This document shows, piece after piece, positions 1 to 8,008 of a stretch of 19,412 nt of DNA (positions within the stretch are counted from its first letter, which is position 1; each line of letters opens with the position of its first letter). A program made the position numbers and the translations under genes. This DNA is from Geodermatophilaceae bacterium (GTDB lineage Bacteria > Actinomycetota > Actinomycetes > Mycobacteriales > Geodermatophilaceae), in NCBI GenBank assembly GCA_013696785.1, contig JACCXW010000184.1:1-19412 (forward strand), written 5' to 3'. Below the pieces are notes generated by a model. That model saw only the letters and a list, made by a program, of their open reading frames with translations. It made no database searches and had not been told where the DNA came from.

Positions 1-3000
1 CGCCGAGCCTGGCCCGGGCAACCCGGACCATGGCCGTGGCCACCCTGGTCTCCCGACTGACCGGCTTCGCCCGCAGCGTGGTGCTGGTCGCGGCGATCGG
101 ACTGGGTCTGGTCGGCGACGCCTACAACACCGCCAACACGCTGCCCAACATCGTCTACGAGTTGCTGCTCGGCGGCGTACTGACCAGTGTCATCGTCCCG
201 CTGCTGGTGCATGCCCGGGTCCGGGACGCCGACGACGGCCTGGCCTACACCCAGCGGCTGCTCAGCCTGCTGACCGTCGTACTGCTGGTGGCGACGGCCT
301 TGGCGATCCTTGGCGCGCCGCTGCTGACCTACGCCTACGGCATCCGCGAGGATCCGGAGCAGGTCGCGCTGGCAAACATGCTCGCGCGGATCCTGCTCGT
401 CGAGATCGTGTTCTACGGCGTCGGCGCGATGCTGACCGCGATCCTCAACAGCCGGCAGGTGTTCGGGCCCCCGGCCTGGGCGCCGGTGCTGAACAACCTG
501 GTCGTCATCGCGACCGGGCTCGTCTTCATCGGGCTCAACGACGCAGCGGTTCTGACCACGGGCACGATCTCGCCCGGGCTGGTCTGGCTGCTCGGCATCG
601 GAACCACGCTGGGCATCGTCGTGCAGGCACTGGCTCTGCTGCCCTCGTTGCGCCGGGCCGGAGTGCGGTGGGCGTGGCGCTGGGACTGGCGGCACGCGGG
701 GCTGGCCGAGGCCGGCCGGCTCGGGCTCTGGGTGATCGGCTACGTCGCGGTGAGCCAGATCGGCTACCTGGTGATCATGGCGCTGGCCAACGAGGCCGGG
801 CGCGAGTCAGGCGTCGGGTCGATCGTGTACGCCAACGCGAGCCTGCTCTTCCAGCTGCCGTACGGAATCATCGGCGTCGCGCTGCTGACCGCCCTGGTGC
901 CACGGATGAGCGCGGCCGCAGCCGAGTCGGACACCGCGGCGGTGGTGCGTGACCTGTCCCTGGGCGCGCGGTTGACTGCGGTCGCGCTGCTTCCGATCAG
1001 TGGGTTGCTCATCGTCCTCGGTCCGGCGATCGCCACTGTTGCGTTCGCTCGCGGCCAGGTGGACGTGGCGCAGGCGCGGACAGTGGGCGTCGTCCTGGCG
1101 TTCTCGGCCTTCGGCCTGCTGCCGTACGCCGTGACTCTGCTGCAGTTGCGGGTCTTCTACGCGATGAAGGACGCGCGTACGCCGACACTCATCAACCTCG
1201 TCATGGTTGCCGTCCGGGTACCGCTGTGCCTGCTCGTTCCGGCGCTGCTGCCCACCGAGCACATAGTTACGGGACTCGCCGTCGCCAACAGCCTGTCCTT
1301 CGTGGTCGGAGCGATCGTCGGGGAACTGTGGCTGCGGCGGCGGCTCGGAGGGCTCGAGACGGCTCGGGTGCTGCGCACCGCCGGCCTGCTTGTGCTGGCC
1401 TCGGCCGCCGGTGCTCTCCTCGCGTGGGCGGTGGCGCTAGGGGTCGAATCGTTACTCGGGTCTGGTGTGCTCGGCAGTGCCGTCGCGGTGGTGGCAGGTA
1501 GCCTGGGCGGCGGCGTAACCGTGCTCGCCGGCTGTCTCGTATTGCCCATTCCGGAGGTCAGGGAGCTCGCCGTCGTCGTACGCCGTCGTTTCGCCGGAGG
1601 TTCACCCCGGCCGGAGCACGATGCCGGGTCCGACACGTTCCCGGTTCGATCGGTCAGCGGATTCGGCGAAAGTCGCAGCGGAGAGGCGTCGCAGGTGGAC
1701 TCGGGTGGGTCGGAGGGGACGCCGGAGGGGAGATGGCGTCCCGCGGGAGGGGTCGGCGAGCCGGTCTCCGGCCAGCCCGTCCCGGGGCAGCCGGTCACGA
1801 TCGGCGGCCGGTACCAGCTGCTCAGCCGCTCCGGCGAGGACGAGGACACCGGAGCCGGCCGGCTTTCGACCTGGCGGGCACGTGACGGCCTACTGCGGCG
1901 TGACGTCGTGCTACGCATCCATGCACCCGGCGGAGCCGCGGCGCGTGGGTTCATCAACAGGGCGTTGGCCGCGGGCGTCTTGTCCCATCCGGCACTGGCG
2001 ATGGTGTACGACGCGGTTGACGAGGGCCGCCGTGCGTACGTCGTCAGTGAATGGGTGGAGGGGACCAGCCTGGCCGAAAAGCTGCGCGGCGGGCCGCTGG
2101 TCGAGGCGGATGCGCGGGAGACGATCCGCCGGGTGGCCGAAGGCGTCGCGCAGGCGCACGAACTCGGCCTGGCCGTCGGCGGACTCGTCCCCGAGCGAGT
2201 CATCCTCACCCCGGGCGGCAGCGTCACGGTCGTTGCGATCCCGGCGCCGGTTGCCAGCCCCGACGCCGACGTCCGCGCCCTCGGTGCGTTGCTGTTCGCG
2301 ACCATGGCCGGCTTCATGCCGGCCGAGGACAACCTGGCCGAACTCGACCGGCAACTGACGAACGCCGTGTCGCCCGACCTCGCCGGGGTGGCGCTGACGG
2401 CGCTGGATGGTCAACTGCGGACAGCCGGCGAGATCGTGTCGCGCCTGCTCGCTGGCCGCCGGCACCGCTACGAGGACAGCGGTCTGGCGTTCATCACCGA
2501 TCGGTATGAGTACGACGCCCCGGTGCCGGACGCCGCCAGATCGGACACCGTGAGCCTGTCGGACTTCGCCTGGCCGACGATCTCCGGACCAGCCGGCTCG
2601 CGCGCTGTAGGTTCCGGGCCGGGGGATGCCGGATCAGCGGGTCCCGGATCGCGGCACTCCCAGCCGGAACGTGCCGGAGCGGCGGCGCCGCGGCGGTCGG
2701 ACTCCGACCCTGCCCGCTCGCCCCTGGGCGGTGACGACGACTACCCGACCGACCGCACCCGACCTATTGCCGACGTCAACCAGGCCGCCTCGGCATCCGC
2801 GGGAGCCGCCCTGCCCGCGAACGCCCAACGTGGAGTCACCGCTCGGCCGGCGTCGAGCTGGTTGGCCTCGTTACCGGCGCGGCTCGGTCGACGGCGGCGC
2901 CGGCCCAGCGGCTCGGTTGTAGACGCGGCAGGCCGCGCGGCCGGAAACGTTGACGGCGACTCTGCCGGGCCCGACGGCAATGGCACGGGCCCGGATCCGG

Positions 3001-3905
3001 GCGGCCCGTCCGGGGGCGACGTCCCGACAGATCCTGGTGCCGACGTTCCGGCCGACGCCGGGCCCGACGTCTCACCAGGCGCCGGTGCCGATGCTCCGAC
3101 AGCAGCCGACCGAGACCTCGTCGATCCCCATCCCTCCGACCCCCATGACACGCACGCCCCCACCGTTGCGGCGCAGACTTCAGGGAGTGGGGCGATATTC
3201 GCGGGTGCCGCGGACGAGCCTGGACCGGAGTGGATGGACGACGACGACGGGGCGGGTCCGGAGCGCCGGCGCCGGACGTGGCTGGTGCTGGCCTTCCCGG
3301 TGGCCGCGCTGCTGGCTGTGGCGATCATCGGCTGGGTGATCGGGTCGGCCATCGACAACGTGGCCGAGACGCCGGCTGGACCCTCGGTGACGTCGTCGAC
3401 GCCGCCGCCGGCCACGACGACACCGGCCCCGACCACGCCGCCGGTGACAGCCGGGCCGCTCGCCGTCGCTACCGCAACCGTCTACGACCCGTTCGGAGAC
3501 GGCGCGGAGGAGAACAACGACGACAGCCCGCTCGCCGTCGACGGCGACCTGAGCACGTCCTGGTCGACCCTGACCTACCGTGGCAGCCCACTGCTGGGCA
3601 ATCTCAAGCCGGGCGTCGGGCTCGTCTTCGACCTCGGTCGCGAGGTCATGGTCAGCGAGGTCACCATCCAGACGGGGCAGCCCGGCGCCACCGTCGAGTT
3701 GCGAGCCGGGGCACAACCTGTCGGAGATCTCGAGACGTTCCAACTCCTCGGCCAGTCCGAACTCGGCGCGCAGACGGCGATTCCGGTCGACAGTGAGCAG
3801 CCTGCCCGCTACTGGCTGGTGTGGATCACCGAGCTGGTGCCTGATGGCGGGGACTTCTCCGCGTCGCTCGGCGAGGTGACGTTCTCCGGCGTACCGGCTC
3901 CCTGA
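1..3905 (+). CDS. murJ: MurJ (MviN) lipid II flippase fused to pseudokinase and extracellular domain, 5' partial
   Basis: Flips lipid II across the cytoplasmic membrane for peptidoglycan synthesis. The frame is open to the window edge and residues before the first in-window Met (base 30) already look like MurJ (ARATRT then MAVATLVSRLTGFARS), so the true start lies upstream. Numbering from that Met: about 1-525 is the polytopic MOP-superfamily core; about 589-815 is a kinase-like fold starting at VTIGGRYQLL; about 830-1080 is a Pro/Gly/Ser/Asp-rich linker; 1084-1110 is one membrane segment; about 1150-1291 is an outside beta-rich, discoidin-like domain. The kinase part has no beta-3 Lys (VVLRIHAP) and no HRD Asp (ELGLAVGGLVPERVIL), so it should be catalytically dead. 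The same three-part layout is known in M. tuberculosis MviN (Rv3910), where PknB phosphorylation recruits the FHA protein FhaA. sigM follows after 85 bases. Confidence 0.95.
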   Translation, partial: PSLARATRTMAVATLVSRLTGFARSVVLVAAIGLGLVGDAYNTANTLPNIVYELLLGGVLTSVIVPLLVHARVRDADDGLAYTQRLLSLLTVVLLVATALAILGAPLLTYAYGIREDPEQVALANMLARILLVEIVFYGVGAMLTAILNSRQVFGPPAWAPVLNNLVVIATGLVFIGLNDAAVLTTGTISPGLVWLLGIGTTLGIVVQALALLPSLRRAGVRWAWRWDWRHAGLAEAGRLGLWVIGYVAVSQIGYLVIMALANEAGRESGVGSIVYANASLLFQLPYGIIGVALLTALVPRMSAAAAESDTAAVVRDLSLGARLTAVALLPISGLLIVLGPAIATVAFARGQVDVAQARTVGVVLAFSAFGLLPYAVTLLQLRVFYAMKDARTPTLINLVMVAVRVPLCLLVPALLPTEHIVTGLAVANSLSFVVGAIVGELWLRRRLGGLETARVLRTAGLLVLASAAGALLAWAVALGVESLLGSGVLGSAVAVVAGSLGGGVTVLAGCLVLPIPEVRELAVVVRRRFAGGSPRPEHDAGSDTFPVRSVSGFGESRSGEASQVDSGGSEGTPEGRWRPAGGVGEPVSGQPVPGQPVTIGGRYQLLSRSGEDEDTGAGRLSTWRARDGLLRRDVVLRIHAPGGAAARGFINRALAAGVLSHPALAMVYDAVDEGRRAYVVSEWVEGTSLAEKLRGGPLVEADARETIRRVAEGVAQAHELGLAVGGLVPERVILTPGGSVTVVAIPAPVASPDADVRALGALLFATMAGFMPAEDNLAELDRQLTNAVSPDLAGVALTALDGQLRTAGEIVSRLLAGRRHRYEDSGLAFITDRYEYDAPVPDAARSDTVSLSDFAWPTISGPAGSRAVGSGPGDAGSAGPGSRHSQPERAGAAAPRRSDSDPARSPLGGDDDYPTDRTRPIADVNQAASASAGAALPANAQRGVTARPASSWLASLPARLGRRRRRPSGSVVDAAGRAAGNVDGDSAGPDGNGTGPDPGGPSGGDVPTDPGADVPADAGPDVSPGAGADAPTAADRDLVDPHPSDPHDTHAPTVAAQTSGSGAIFAGAADEPGPEWMDDDDGAGPERRRRTWLVLAFPVAALLAVAIIGWVIGSAIDNVAETPAGPSVTSSTPPPATTTPAPTTPPVTAGPLAVATATVYDPFGDGAEENNDDSPLAVDGDLSTSWSTLTYRGSPLLGNLKPGVGLVFDLGREVMVSEVTIQTGQPGATVELRAGAQPVGDLETFQLLGQSELGAQTAIPVDSEQPARYWLVWITELVPDGGDFSASLGEVTFSGVPAP

Positions 3906-3925
3906 CACTCCCATCCACCGCGTCC

Positions 3926-3948
3926 GTGGCTGCGAGCGCCGCAGCCGC
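3926..3948 (+). terminator. GC-rich stem-loop after murJ, possible terminator
   Basis: GGCTGCG (3928-3934) pairs perfectly with CGCAGCC (3940-3946) around a 5-base loop. A G-U and a G-C pair extend the stem to 9 base pairs. It lies 20 bases after the murJ stop and just before the sigM promoter candidate. There is no T-tract, so it would be an I-shaped terminator of the kind proposed in actinomycetes. Termination here is an inference. Confidence 0.4.
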
Positions 3949-3956
3949 CAAATCTA

Positions 3957-3984
3957 GGGACACAGCGCCGCCGCTGCCTATCCT
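3957..3984 (+). promoter_or_regulatory. candidate leaderless promoter of sigM
   Basis: TATCCT at 3979-3984 fits the actinobacterial -10 pattern TANNNT, and GGGACA at 3957-3962 is a poor -35 match 16 bases upstream. The -10 ends 6 bases before the sigM ATG at 3991. Transcription would therefore start at or beside the A of the start codon, giving a leaderless mRNA. There is no good ribosome binding site before this ATG, which agrees. Confidence 0.4.
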
Positions 3985-3990
3985 TCCCAG

Positions 3991-4623
3991 ATGGGCAGCC
4001 CGCGGAGTGACGCCGAGCTGCTCGCCGCCCATACCGCGGGCGACCCCGACGCGTTCGCCGAACTTGTCCGGCGGCATCAGAACCGGCTGTGGAGTGTGGC
4101 GCTCGGCACCTTGCGCGACCCGGACGACGCCGCGGACGCCGTACAGGATGCGTTGATCTCGGCGTTGCGCGCCGCCGGCGGCTACCGCGGCGATGCCGCC
4201 GTCACGACATGGCTGCACCGCATCGTCGTCAACGCCTGCCTGGACCGGCTGCGGCGCAAGCGGGTCCGCCCGACCGTGGAACTGCCCGGGGAGGGTCCCC
4301 GGGAGCCGGCCGACCCCCGGGATCAGATCGCGGAGCAGGACACCGTCGTCGTGGTCCGTGAGGCACTGTCCGAGCTGGGCGCCGACCAGCGCGCCGCAAT
4401 CACCCTCGTCGACCTGCACGGGTACTCCGTCGCGGAGGCGGCAGAAATCATCGGCGTACCCCAGGGCACAGTGAAGAGCCGATGTGCGCGGGGGCGCCTG
4501 CAGCTGGCAGTGCTGCTCGGCCACCTGCGCCCGGAAGAGCCGACCGGCGCGGGGAACTCAGGTCCCCCAACCGGCGTCCAAGCTCAGTCCGGACCCGACG
4601 GCAGCGAGGAGGGAAGTCGATGA
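3991..4623 (+). CDS. sigM: ECF RNA polymerase sigma factor SigM
   Basis: An extracytoplasmic-function sigma factor of 210 residues that directs RNA polymerase to a stress regulon. Region 2 covers about residues 21-91 (AFAELVRRHQNRLW, then the DPDDAADAVQDALISA core and the TTWLHRIVVNACLDRLRR segment). Region 4 covers about 123-176, with the helix-turn-helix SVAEAAEIIGVPQGTVKSR. There is no region 3, as expected for the class. The assignment to SigM rests on position between murJ and trxB, as in M. tuberculosis (Rv3911), and on the following ZAS anti-sigma gene, whose ATG overlaps this stop codon (ATGA). The start at 3991 has no clear ribosome binding site; a candidate -10 directly upstream suggests leaderless translation. 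Confidence 0.92.
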   Translation: MGSPRSDAELLAAHTAGDPDAFAELVRRHQNRLWSVALGTLRDPDDAADAVQDALISALRAAGGYRGDAAVTTWLHRIVVNACLDRLRRKRVRPTVELPGEGPREPADPRDQIAEQDTVVVVREALSELGADQRAAITLVDLHGYSVAEAAEIIGVPQGTVKSRCARGRLQLAVLLGHLRPEEPTGAGNSGPPTGVQAQSGPDGSEEGSR

Positions 4624-5414
4624 CCGGTCCCGTCTCCTCGGTGCATCCTGCCGTCGGCCCTCCCGATCGGCTGGCCCTCGCCGAGTTCGACGCCGGTCTG
4701 CCGGAGGAGCCGGAGGCCGTCCTGGTGGCGGCACACGTCGAAGGATGCGCCGACTGCCGGCAGATCCTCGCCGGACTGCGCGCTGCCAGGACCGATCTCG
4801 CCGGACTCGCCGGTACGCCGATGCCGCCGGCCATCGCCGCCCGGATCGCCGCAACTGTCGCCGCCGAGCAGGACGGCGGCCGGCACCGCGCCCCGGTGAT
4901 CGAGCTCCGGTCGGAGCGGCGGATGCGGCGGCTGCGGGTGGCTTCCGGGTTGGCCGCCGGGATCGTGCTGCTCGGTGGCGTCGGCTACCTGCTCGTCGAG
5001 GACACCGGCGGGACGGACGCCACCACCTCTGCCGTTGATGGCGTGGGCGAGGAGGCCGCGCCGGATGTGGACAACGGCGCCGGCACTGCGGCCCTGCCGA
5101 GCTACGACCGGCAATCCCTGGAGGCAAGGGTCGAGGACCTGCTCGCGCGCGCTCCCGGCGAGACAGCTGAGGGCCCGGTGACCACCGCCGATGACGAACT
5201 CGGCGCGGACACCGCAGTGGACGCAGCCTGTCTGGCCAGAATCCCGCTGGAGACCTCGGAGGCATTGTCGATCTCCCGGGTGATCTACGAGGGGCGATCG
5301 GCCATCGTCGTGATCTTCCCGAGTGAGCCCGCCCGGGTGCAGGTAACGGTCGTCTCCGACTGTGCCGAGTCCGCCGTACCCTCCGTCATCGACGAATTCA
5401 CCGCCGAGGACTGA
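4620..5414 (+). CDS. rsmA: zinc-associated anti-sigma factor, membrane-anchored (RsmA-like)
   Basis: Predicted partner that holds SigM inactive at the membrane; 264 residues. The ATG at 4620 overlaps the sigM stop by four bases and is preceded by a strong GAGGAGG (4606-4612), so I chose it over an in-frame upstream ATG at 4482 inside sigM. The cytoplasmic part carries the ZAS signature H-x3-C-x2-C (His39, Cys43, Cys46). A basic stretch (RRMRRLRV) precedes one membrane helix at about 106-126. The remaining 135 or so residues would lie outside and hold two Cys (in AACLAR and SDCAES) that could form a disulfide. Length and position match M. tuberculosis RsmA (Rv3912, 254 residues). The symbol here means regulator of SigM, not the rRNA methyltransferase of the same name. 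Confidence 0.88.
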   Translation: MTGPVSSVHPAVGPPDRLALAEFDAGLPEEPEAVLVAAHVEGCADCRQILAGLRAARTDLAGLAGTPMPPAIAARIAATVAAEQDGGRHRAPVIELRSERRMRRLRVASGLAAGIVLLGGVGYLLVEDTGGTDATTSAVDGVGEEAAPDVDNGAGTAALPSYDRQSLEARVEDLLARAPGETAEGPVTTADDELGADTAVDAACLARIPLETSEALSISRVIYEGRSAIVVIFPSEPARVQVTVVSDCAESAVPSVIDEFTAED

Positions 5415-5438
5415 GACTCCGCCGCGCGGCGTACCGCA

Positions 5439-5464
5439 GGAATGTCCGACCCTGCGAGCATGTT
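5439..5464 (+). promoter_or_regulatory. sigma-R/SigH-type promoter for trxB-trxA
   Basis: AGGAAT with GGAAT at 5439-5443, an 18-base spacer, then GTT at 5462-5464. This equals the Streptomyces sigma-R consensus GGAAT-N18-GTT, and trxBA is a classic sigma-R target there. Transcription would start near 5471, about 36 bases before the trxB GTG at 5508. The in-frame ATG at 5442 lies within the -35 element, so it is unlikely to be the main start codon. Confidence 0.7.
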
Positions 5465-5507
5465 CACCTGTGCGACACGCCTGGGTGCGAGGGAGTTGGC
5501 GACAAAA

Positions 5508-6446
5508 GTGACCGACACGGTGCGCGATGTGATCATCATCGGCTCGGGACCGGCCGGATACACCGCGGCGATATATGCCGCCCGGGCCAACCTCAGGCCC
5601 CTGGTCTTCGAAGGCAGCCAGTACGGCGGCGCGCTCATGACGACGACCGACGTTGAGAACTTCCCCGGCTTCCCCGAGGGCATTACCGGCCCCGAGTTGA
5701 TGGAGCATCTGCGCGGGCAGGCCGAGCGCTTCGGCGCGGAACTCGTTCCCGACGACGTGACGGCCGTCGACCTGACCGACCAGGTCAAGACCGTGCAGGT
5801 CGGTGACACCACATACCGGGCTCGGACGGTCATCGTCGCCACCGGATCGAAGTACCGGTACCTGGGCCTGGACAATGAGGCCCGGCTGCTCGGGCACGGC
5901 GTGTCCGCGTGCGCCACCTGCGACGGCTTCTTCTTCCGCGACCGCGACATCGCCGTGGTCGGCGGCGGCGACTCGGCGATGGAGGAGGCGACGTTCCTGA
6001 CCCGGTTTGCCCGGTCGGTCACCGTCATCCACCGCCGCGAGGACCTACGGGCGAGCAAGATCATGCAGCGCCGCGCCCAGGACAACCCGAAGATCCGGTG
6101 GGAACTCGGCTGGATCGTCGAGGACGTGATCGGCTCCGACAAGGTCGAGGGCGTCACACTGGTGCACGGCGAAACCGGCGAGCGCAAGACGCTCGATCTG
6201 ACCGGCCTCTTCGTGGCGATCGGCCACGACCCGCGCAGCGACCTGTTCGCCGGCCAGCTCAAGCTCGACGACGCTGGCTATGTCCTGGTCGACCATCCCA
6301 ACACCACGACCAACCTGGAGGGCGTCTTCGCCTGCGGGGACGTCGTGGACCACGTCTACCGGCAGGCGATCACCGCTGCCGGTACCGGCTGTGCGGCGGC
6401 GATCGACGCCGAGCGCTGGCTGGCCGACATACCGCTCGATCTCTAG
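5508..6446 (+). CDS. trxB: thioredoxin-disulfide reductase
   Basis: A cytosolic FAD enzyme that uses NADPH to reduce thioredoxin. The frame opens at ATG 5442, but that codon sits in a sigma-R-like -35 element. GTG 5508 follows GAGGGAG (5489-5495), a 12-base spacing that is somewhat long, and gives 312 residues. With this start the redox pair in CATC is Cys135/Cys138, the same numbers as in E. coli TrxB. Other signatures are the N-terminal FAD motif GSGPAG, the NADPH motif GGGDSAMEEA and the C-terminal FAD motif ACGDV. A longer form from 5442 (334 residues) is close in length to mycobacterial TrxB2 and cannot be ruled out. It is followed by trxA after 36 bases, in the arrangement common to actinobacteria. 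Confidence 0.95.
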   Translation: MTDTVRDVIIIGSGPAGYTAAIYAARANLRPLVFEGSQYGGALMTTTDVENFPGFPEGITGPELMEHLRGQAERFGAELVPDDVTAVDLTDQVKTVQVGDTTYRARTVIVATGSKYRYLGLDNEARLLGHGVSACATCDGFFFRDRDIAVVGGGDSAMEEATFLTRFARSVTVIHRREDLRASKIMQRRAQDNPKIRWELGWIVEDVIGSDKVEGVTLVHGETGERKTLDLTGLFVAIGHDPRSDLFAGQLKLDDAGYVLVDHPNTTTNLEGVFACGDVVDHVYRQAITAAGTGCAAAIDAERWLADIPLDL

Positions 6447-6482
6447 ACCGCACGGTCCGATCCCTTGTCCCTAGGAGAACCC

Positions 6483-6809
6483 ATGGCAGGCAACACCGTC
6501 AAAGTCACCGATGCCACCTTCGCCACCGACGTCCTCGGCAGCGACAAGCCGGTGCTCGTCGACTTCTGGGCGGAGTGGTGCGGACCGTGCAAGATGATCG
6601 CCCCCGTCCTGGAGGAGATCGCCGGCGAGCACTCGGAGAAGCTCACCATCGCCAAGCTGAACATCGATGAGAACCCGCAGACCACGCGCGACTACCAGGT
6701 CATGTCCATCCCGACGATGACGGTGTACGTCGCGGGTCAGCCGGTGAAGAGCATCGTCGGAGCGAAGCCCAAGGCCGCTATTCTCAAGGACCTCGCCGAC
6801 TACCTCTGA
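6483..6809 (+). CDS. trxA: thioredoxin
   Basis: A small dithiol reductant of cytosolic proteins, itself reduced by TrxB; 108 residues. The active site WCGPC places the Cys pair at 33 and 36. SIPTMTVY carries the cis-proline opposite the active site. The start is ATG 6483, with AGGAG at 6473-6477 five bases upstream. An in-frame TTG at 6465 lies before that site and is not needed. It is probably co-transcribed with trxB. In mycobacteria the next gene is cwlM, which is missing here; a convergent GNAT gene ends 43 bases downstream instead. Confidence 0.97.
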   Translation: MAGNTVKVTDATFATDVLGSDKPVLVDFWAEWCGPCKMIAPVLEEIAGEHSEKLTIAKLNIDENPQTTRDYQVMSIPTMTVYVAGQPVKSIVGAKPKAAILKDLADYL

Positions 6810-6851
6810 GCCGTCAGTCGCTGCGTCCGCCTGGGCGCCGAGCCCGAGCGC

Positions 6852-7469
6852 TCACGCCGGCCGCAGCGCCGGTTCCAGGGTGATCGACCCGAGCAGCCGC
6901 TCGATGGCGTACTCGACGTCCTCCCGCCAGGTCGCCGTGCTGCGCAGATCCAGCCGCAGCCGTGGATAGAGCGGATGCGGGCGGACGGTCTTGAAGCCCA
7001 CCGCGAGCAGATAGTCCGCCGGCAGCAGGCATTGCGGCGCGCTCCACCGGTTGTCGCCGAACGCCTCGATGGCTCGCACCCCGCGCCGGGTCAGGTCCCG
7101 GGCGACGTGCTGGAAGAGCATCCGGCCCAGCCCCCCGCCGGCGAACTCGGGCAGGATGAAGCCGCTGGTCAGCAGCACCGCATCCGCACTCACCGGGCTG
7201 GTCGGGAACGCGACGGACCGCGGCACGTGGGCCGGCGGAGCGAACAGGACATAGCCCGCGGGGACCGCGTCGACGTAGACGATCCGCCCGCAACTGCCCC
7301 ACTCCAGAAGTACCGAGGAAACCCAGGCCTCCTTCTCCAGCCCCGTGTCGCCCGCTTCCTCGGCACGCTCGCGCGCCACCGGATCAAGTTCCCAGAAGAC
7401 ACAGCGCCGACACCGTCGGGGCAGGTCGTCGATGTTGTCCAGGGTGATGCTGACCGTACGGCGGGACAT
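6852..7469 (-). CDS. GNAT-family N-acetyltransferase
   Basis: Predicted acetyl-CoA-dependent acyltransferase of 205 residues; substrate unknown. The acetyl-CoA-binding motif A is seen as LPEFAGGGLGRMLFQ (about 106-120), followed by ARDLTRRGVRAIEAFG, a typical GNAT helix-strand. Near the N-terminus CRRC (Cys20/Cys23) stands before VFWELDP, a Cys pair that might bind metal; no second pair is obvious. The start is ATG 7469 with GGGAG at 7479-7483 nine bases upstream; the open frame runs further up to 7562 without support. The product probably matches the uncharacterised gene at this place in mycobacteria (Rv3916c) and the similarly placed Streptomyces gene, but that is from position and general memory. 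It is convergent with trxA and divergent from the aminotransferase. Confidence 0.82.
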   Translation of the reverse strand: MSRRTVSITLDNIDDLPRRCRRCVFWELDPVARERAEEAGDTGLEKEAWVSSVLLEWGSCGRIVYVDAVPAGYVLFAPPAHVPRSVAFPTSPVSADAVLLTSGFILPEFAGGGLGRMLFQHVARDLTRRGVRAIEAFGDNRWSAPQCLLPADYLLAVGFKTVRPHPLYPRLRLDLRSTATWREDVEYAIERLLGSITLEPALRPA

Positions 7470-7972
7470 CGTCGCGAACTCCCAGTGACACCGGATGCGT
7501 CGAGCCGGTCGCAGCCACCGTGTTGACGGGATGGACGATGGCGGCGTGGCGCTGCCGACCATCGTAGGCGGGAAGCCTGTCGCCCGAAAGTGTGCAAAAC
7601 GGACAACTCGCCAGCTGCGTCAGACTTCGCTGCAGCTCCGGTGCTATGGGATCTGGTCCGGGTAGGGCCTGCCCGGTGGGTCCTCGCATCCATCAGGACG
7701 TGGACCTCCCGCCGCCAGTCATGCGGCGTGGTCCGAGCGGGCAGCCGGTGGTGGCCCCGCGTCACCCTCGCCGAATCGCAGTCTGGACCCGGCGGCGCCG
7801 ATCTGCTACCGAGCGTTGACGGCAGGCAGGGACACGGCACTCTCTTGCCCGCGCAATCGCCCACTGCGCCCGCTACGGACCGCCGGCGATGTGGCGGACC
7901 GGTGCGCGACGCGACGGAGCTCGACGATCGCCGGCACAGCTGGGCATCCCAGGTCGGCGCGTTCGCCTGTTC

Positions 7973-7978
7973 TACACT
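7973..7978 (+). promoter_or_regulatory. possible -10 element for the aminotransferase-ddl operon
   Basis: TACACT fits TANNNT and lies 37 bases before the proposed CTG start and 26 bases before its ribosome binding site. No good -35 is seen 16-18 bases upstream. This is position plus one hexamer only. Confidence 0.3.
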
Positions 7979-8003
7979 CGGTCGTCGATCCAGCGCTCCG
8001 CAC

Positions 8004-8008
8004 GGAGG
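8004..8008 (+). promoter_or_regulatory. ribosome binding site that supports a CTG start
   Basis: GGAGG is followed by six bases and then the in-frame CTG at 8015-8017. A GTG at 8008-8010 overlaps the site and is out of frame. The next in-frame ATG at 8071 has no such site. Confidence 0.6.

Noticed and set aside
1157..2332. 391-codon open frame antisense to murJ
   Set aside because: Lies wholly over the well-supported murJ frame. Composition is Ser/Pro/Thr/Arg-rich as expected for a shadow frame in GC-rich DNA, with no known motif.
4482..4619. Upstream in-frame extension of the anti-sigma gene
   Set aside because: Would overlap sigM by about 140 bases; ATG 4620 has a strong ribosome binding site and the usual ATGA coupling.
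4584..6032. 482-codon open frame antisense to anti-sigma and trxB
   Set aside because: Crosses two real genes with complete catalytic motifs; product is Gly/Arg-rich without any domain.
6810..6851. Possible terminator between convergent trxA and the GNAT gene
   Set aside because: Only short, imperfect stems (GGGC/GCCC) and no T-tract; not strong enough to report.
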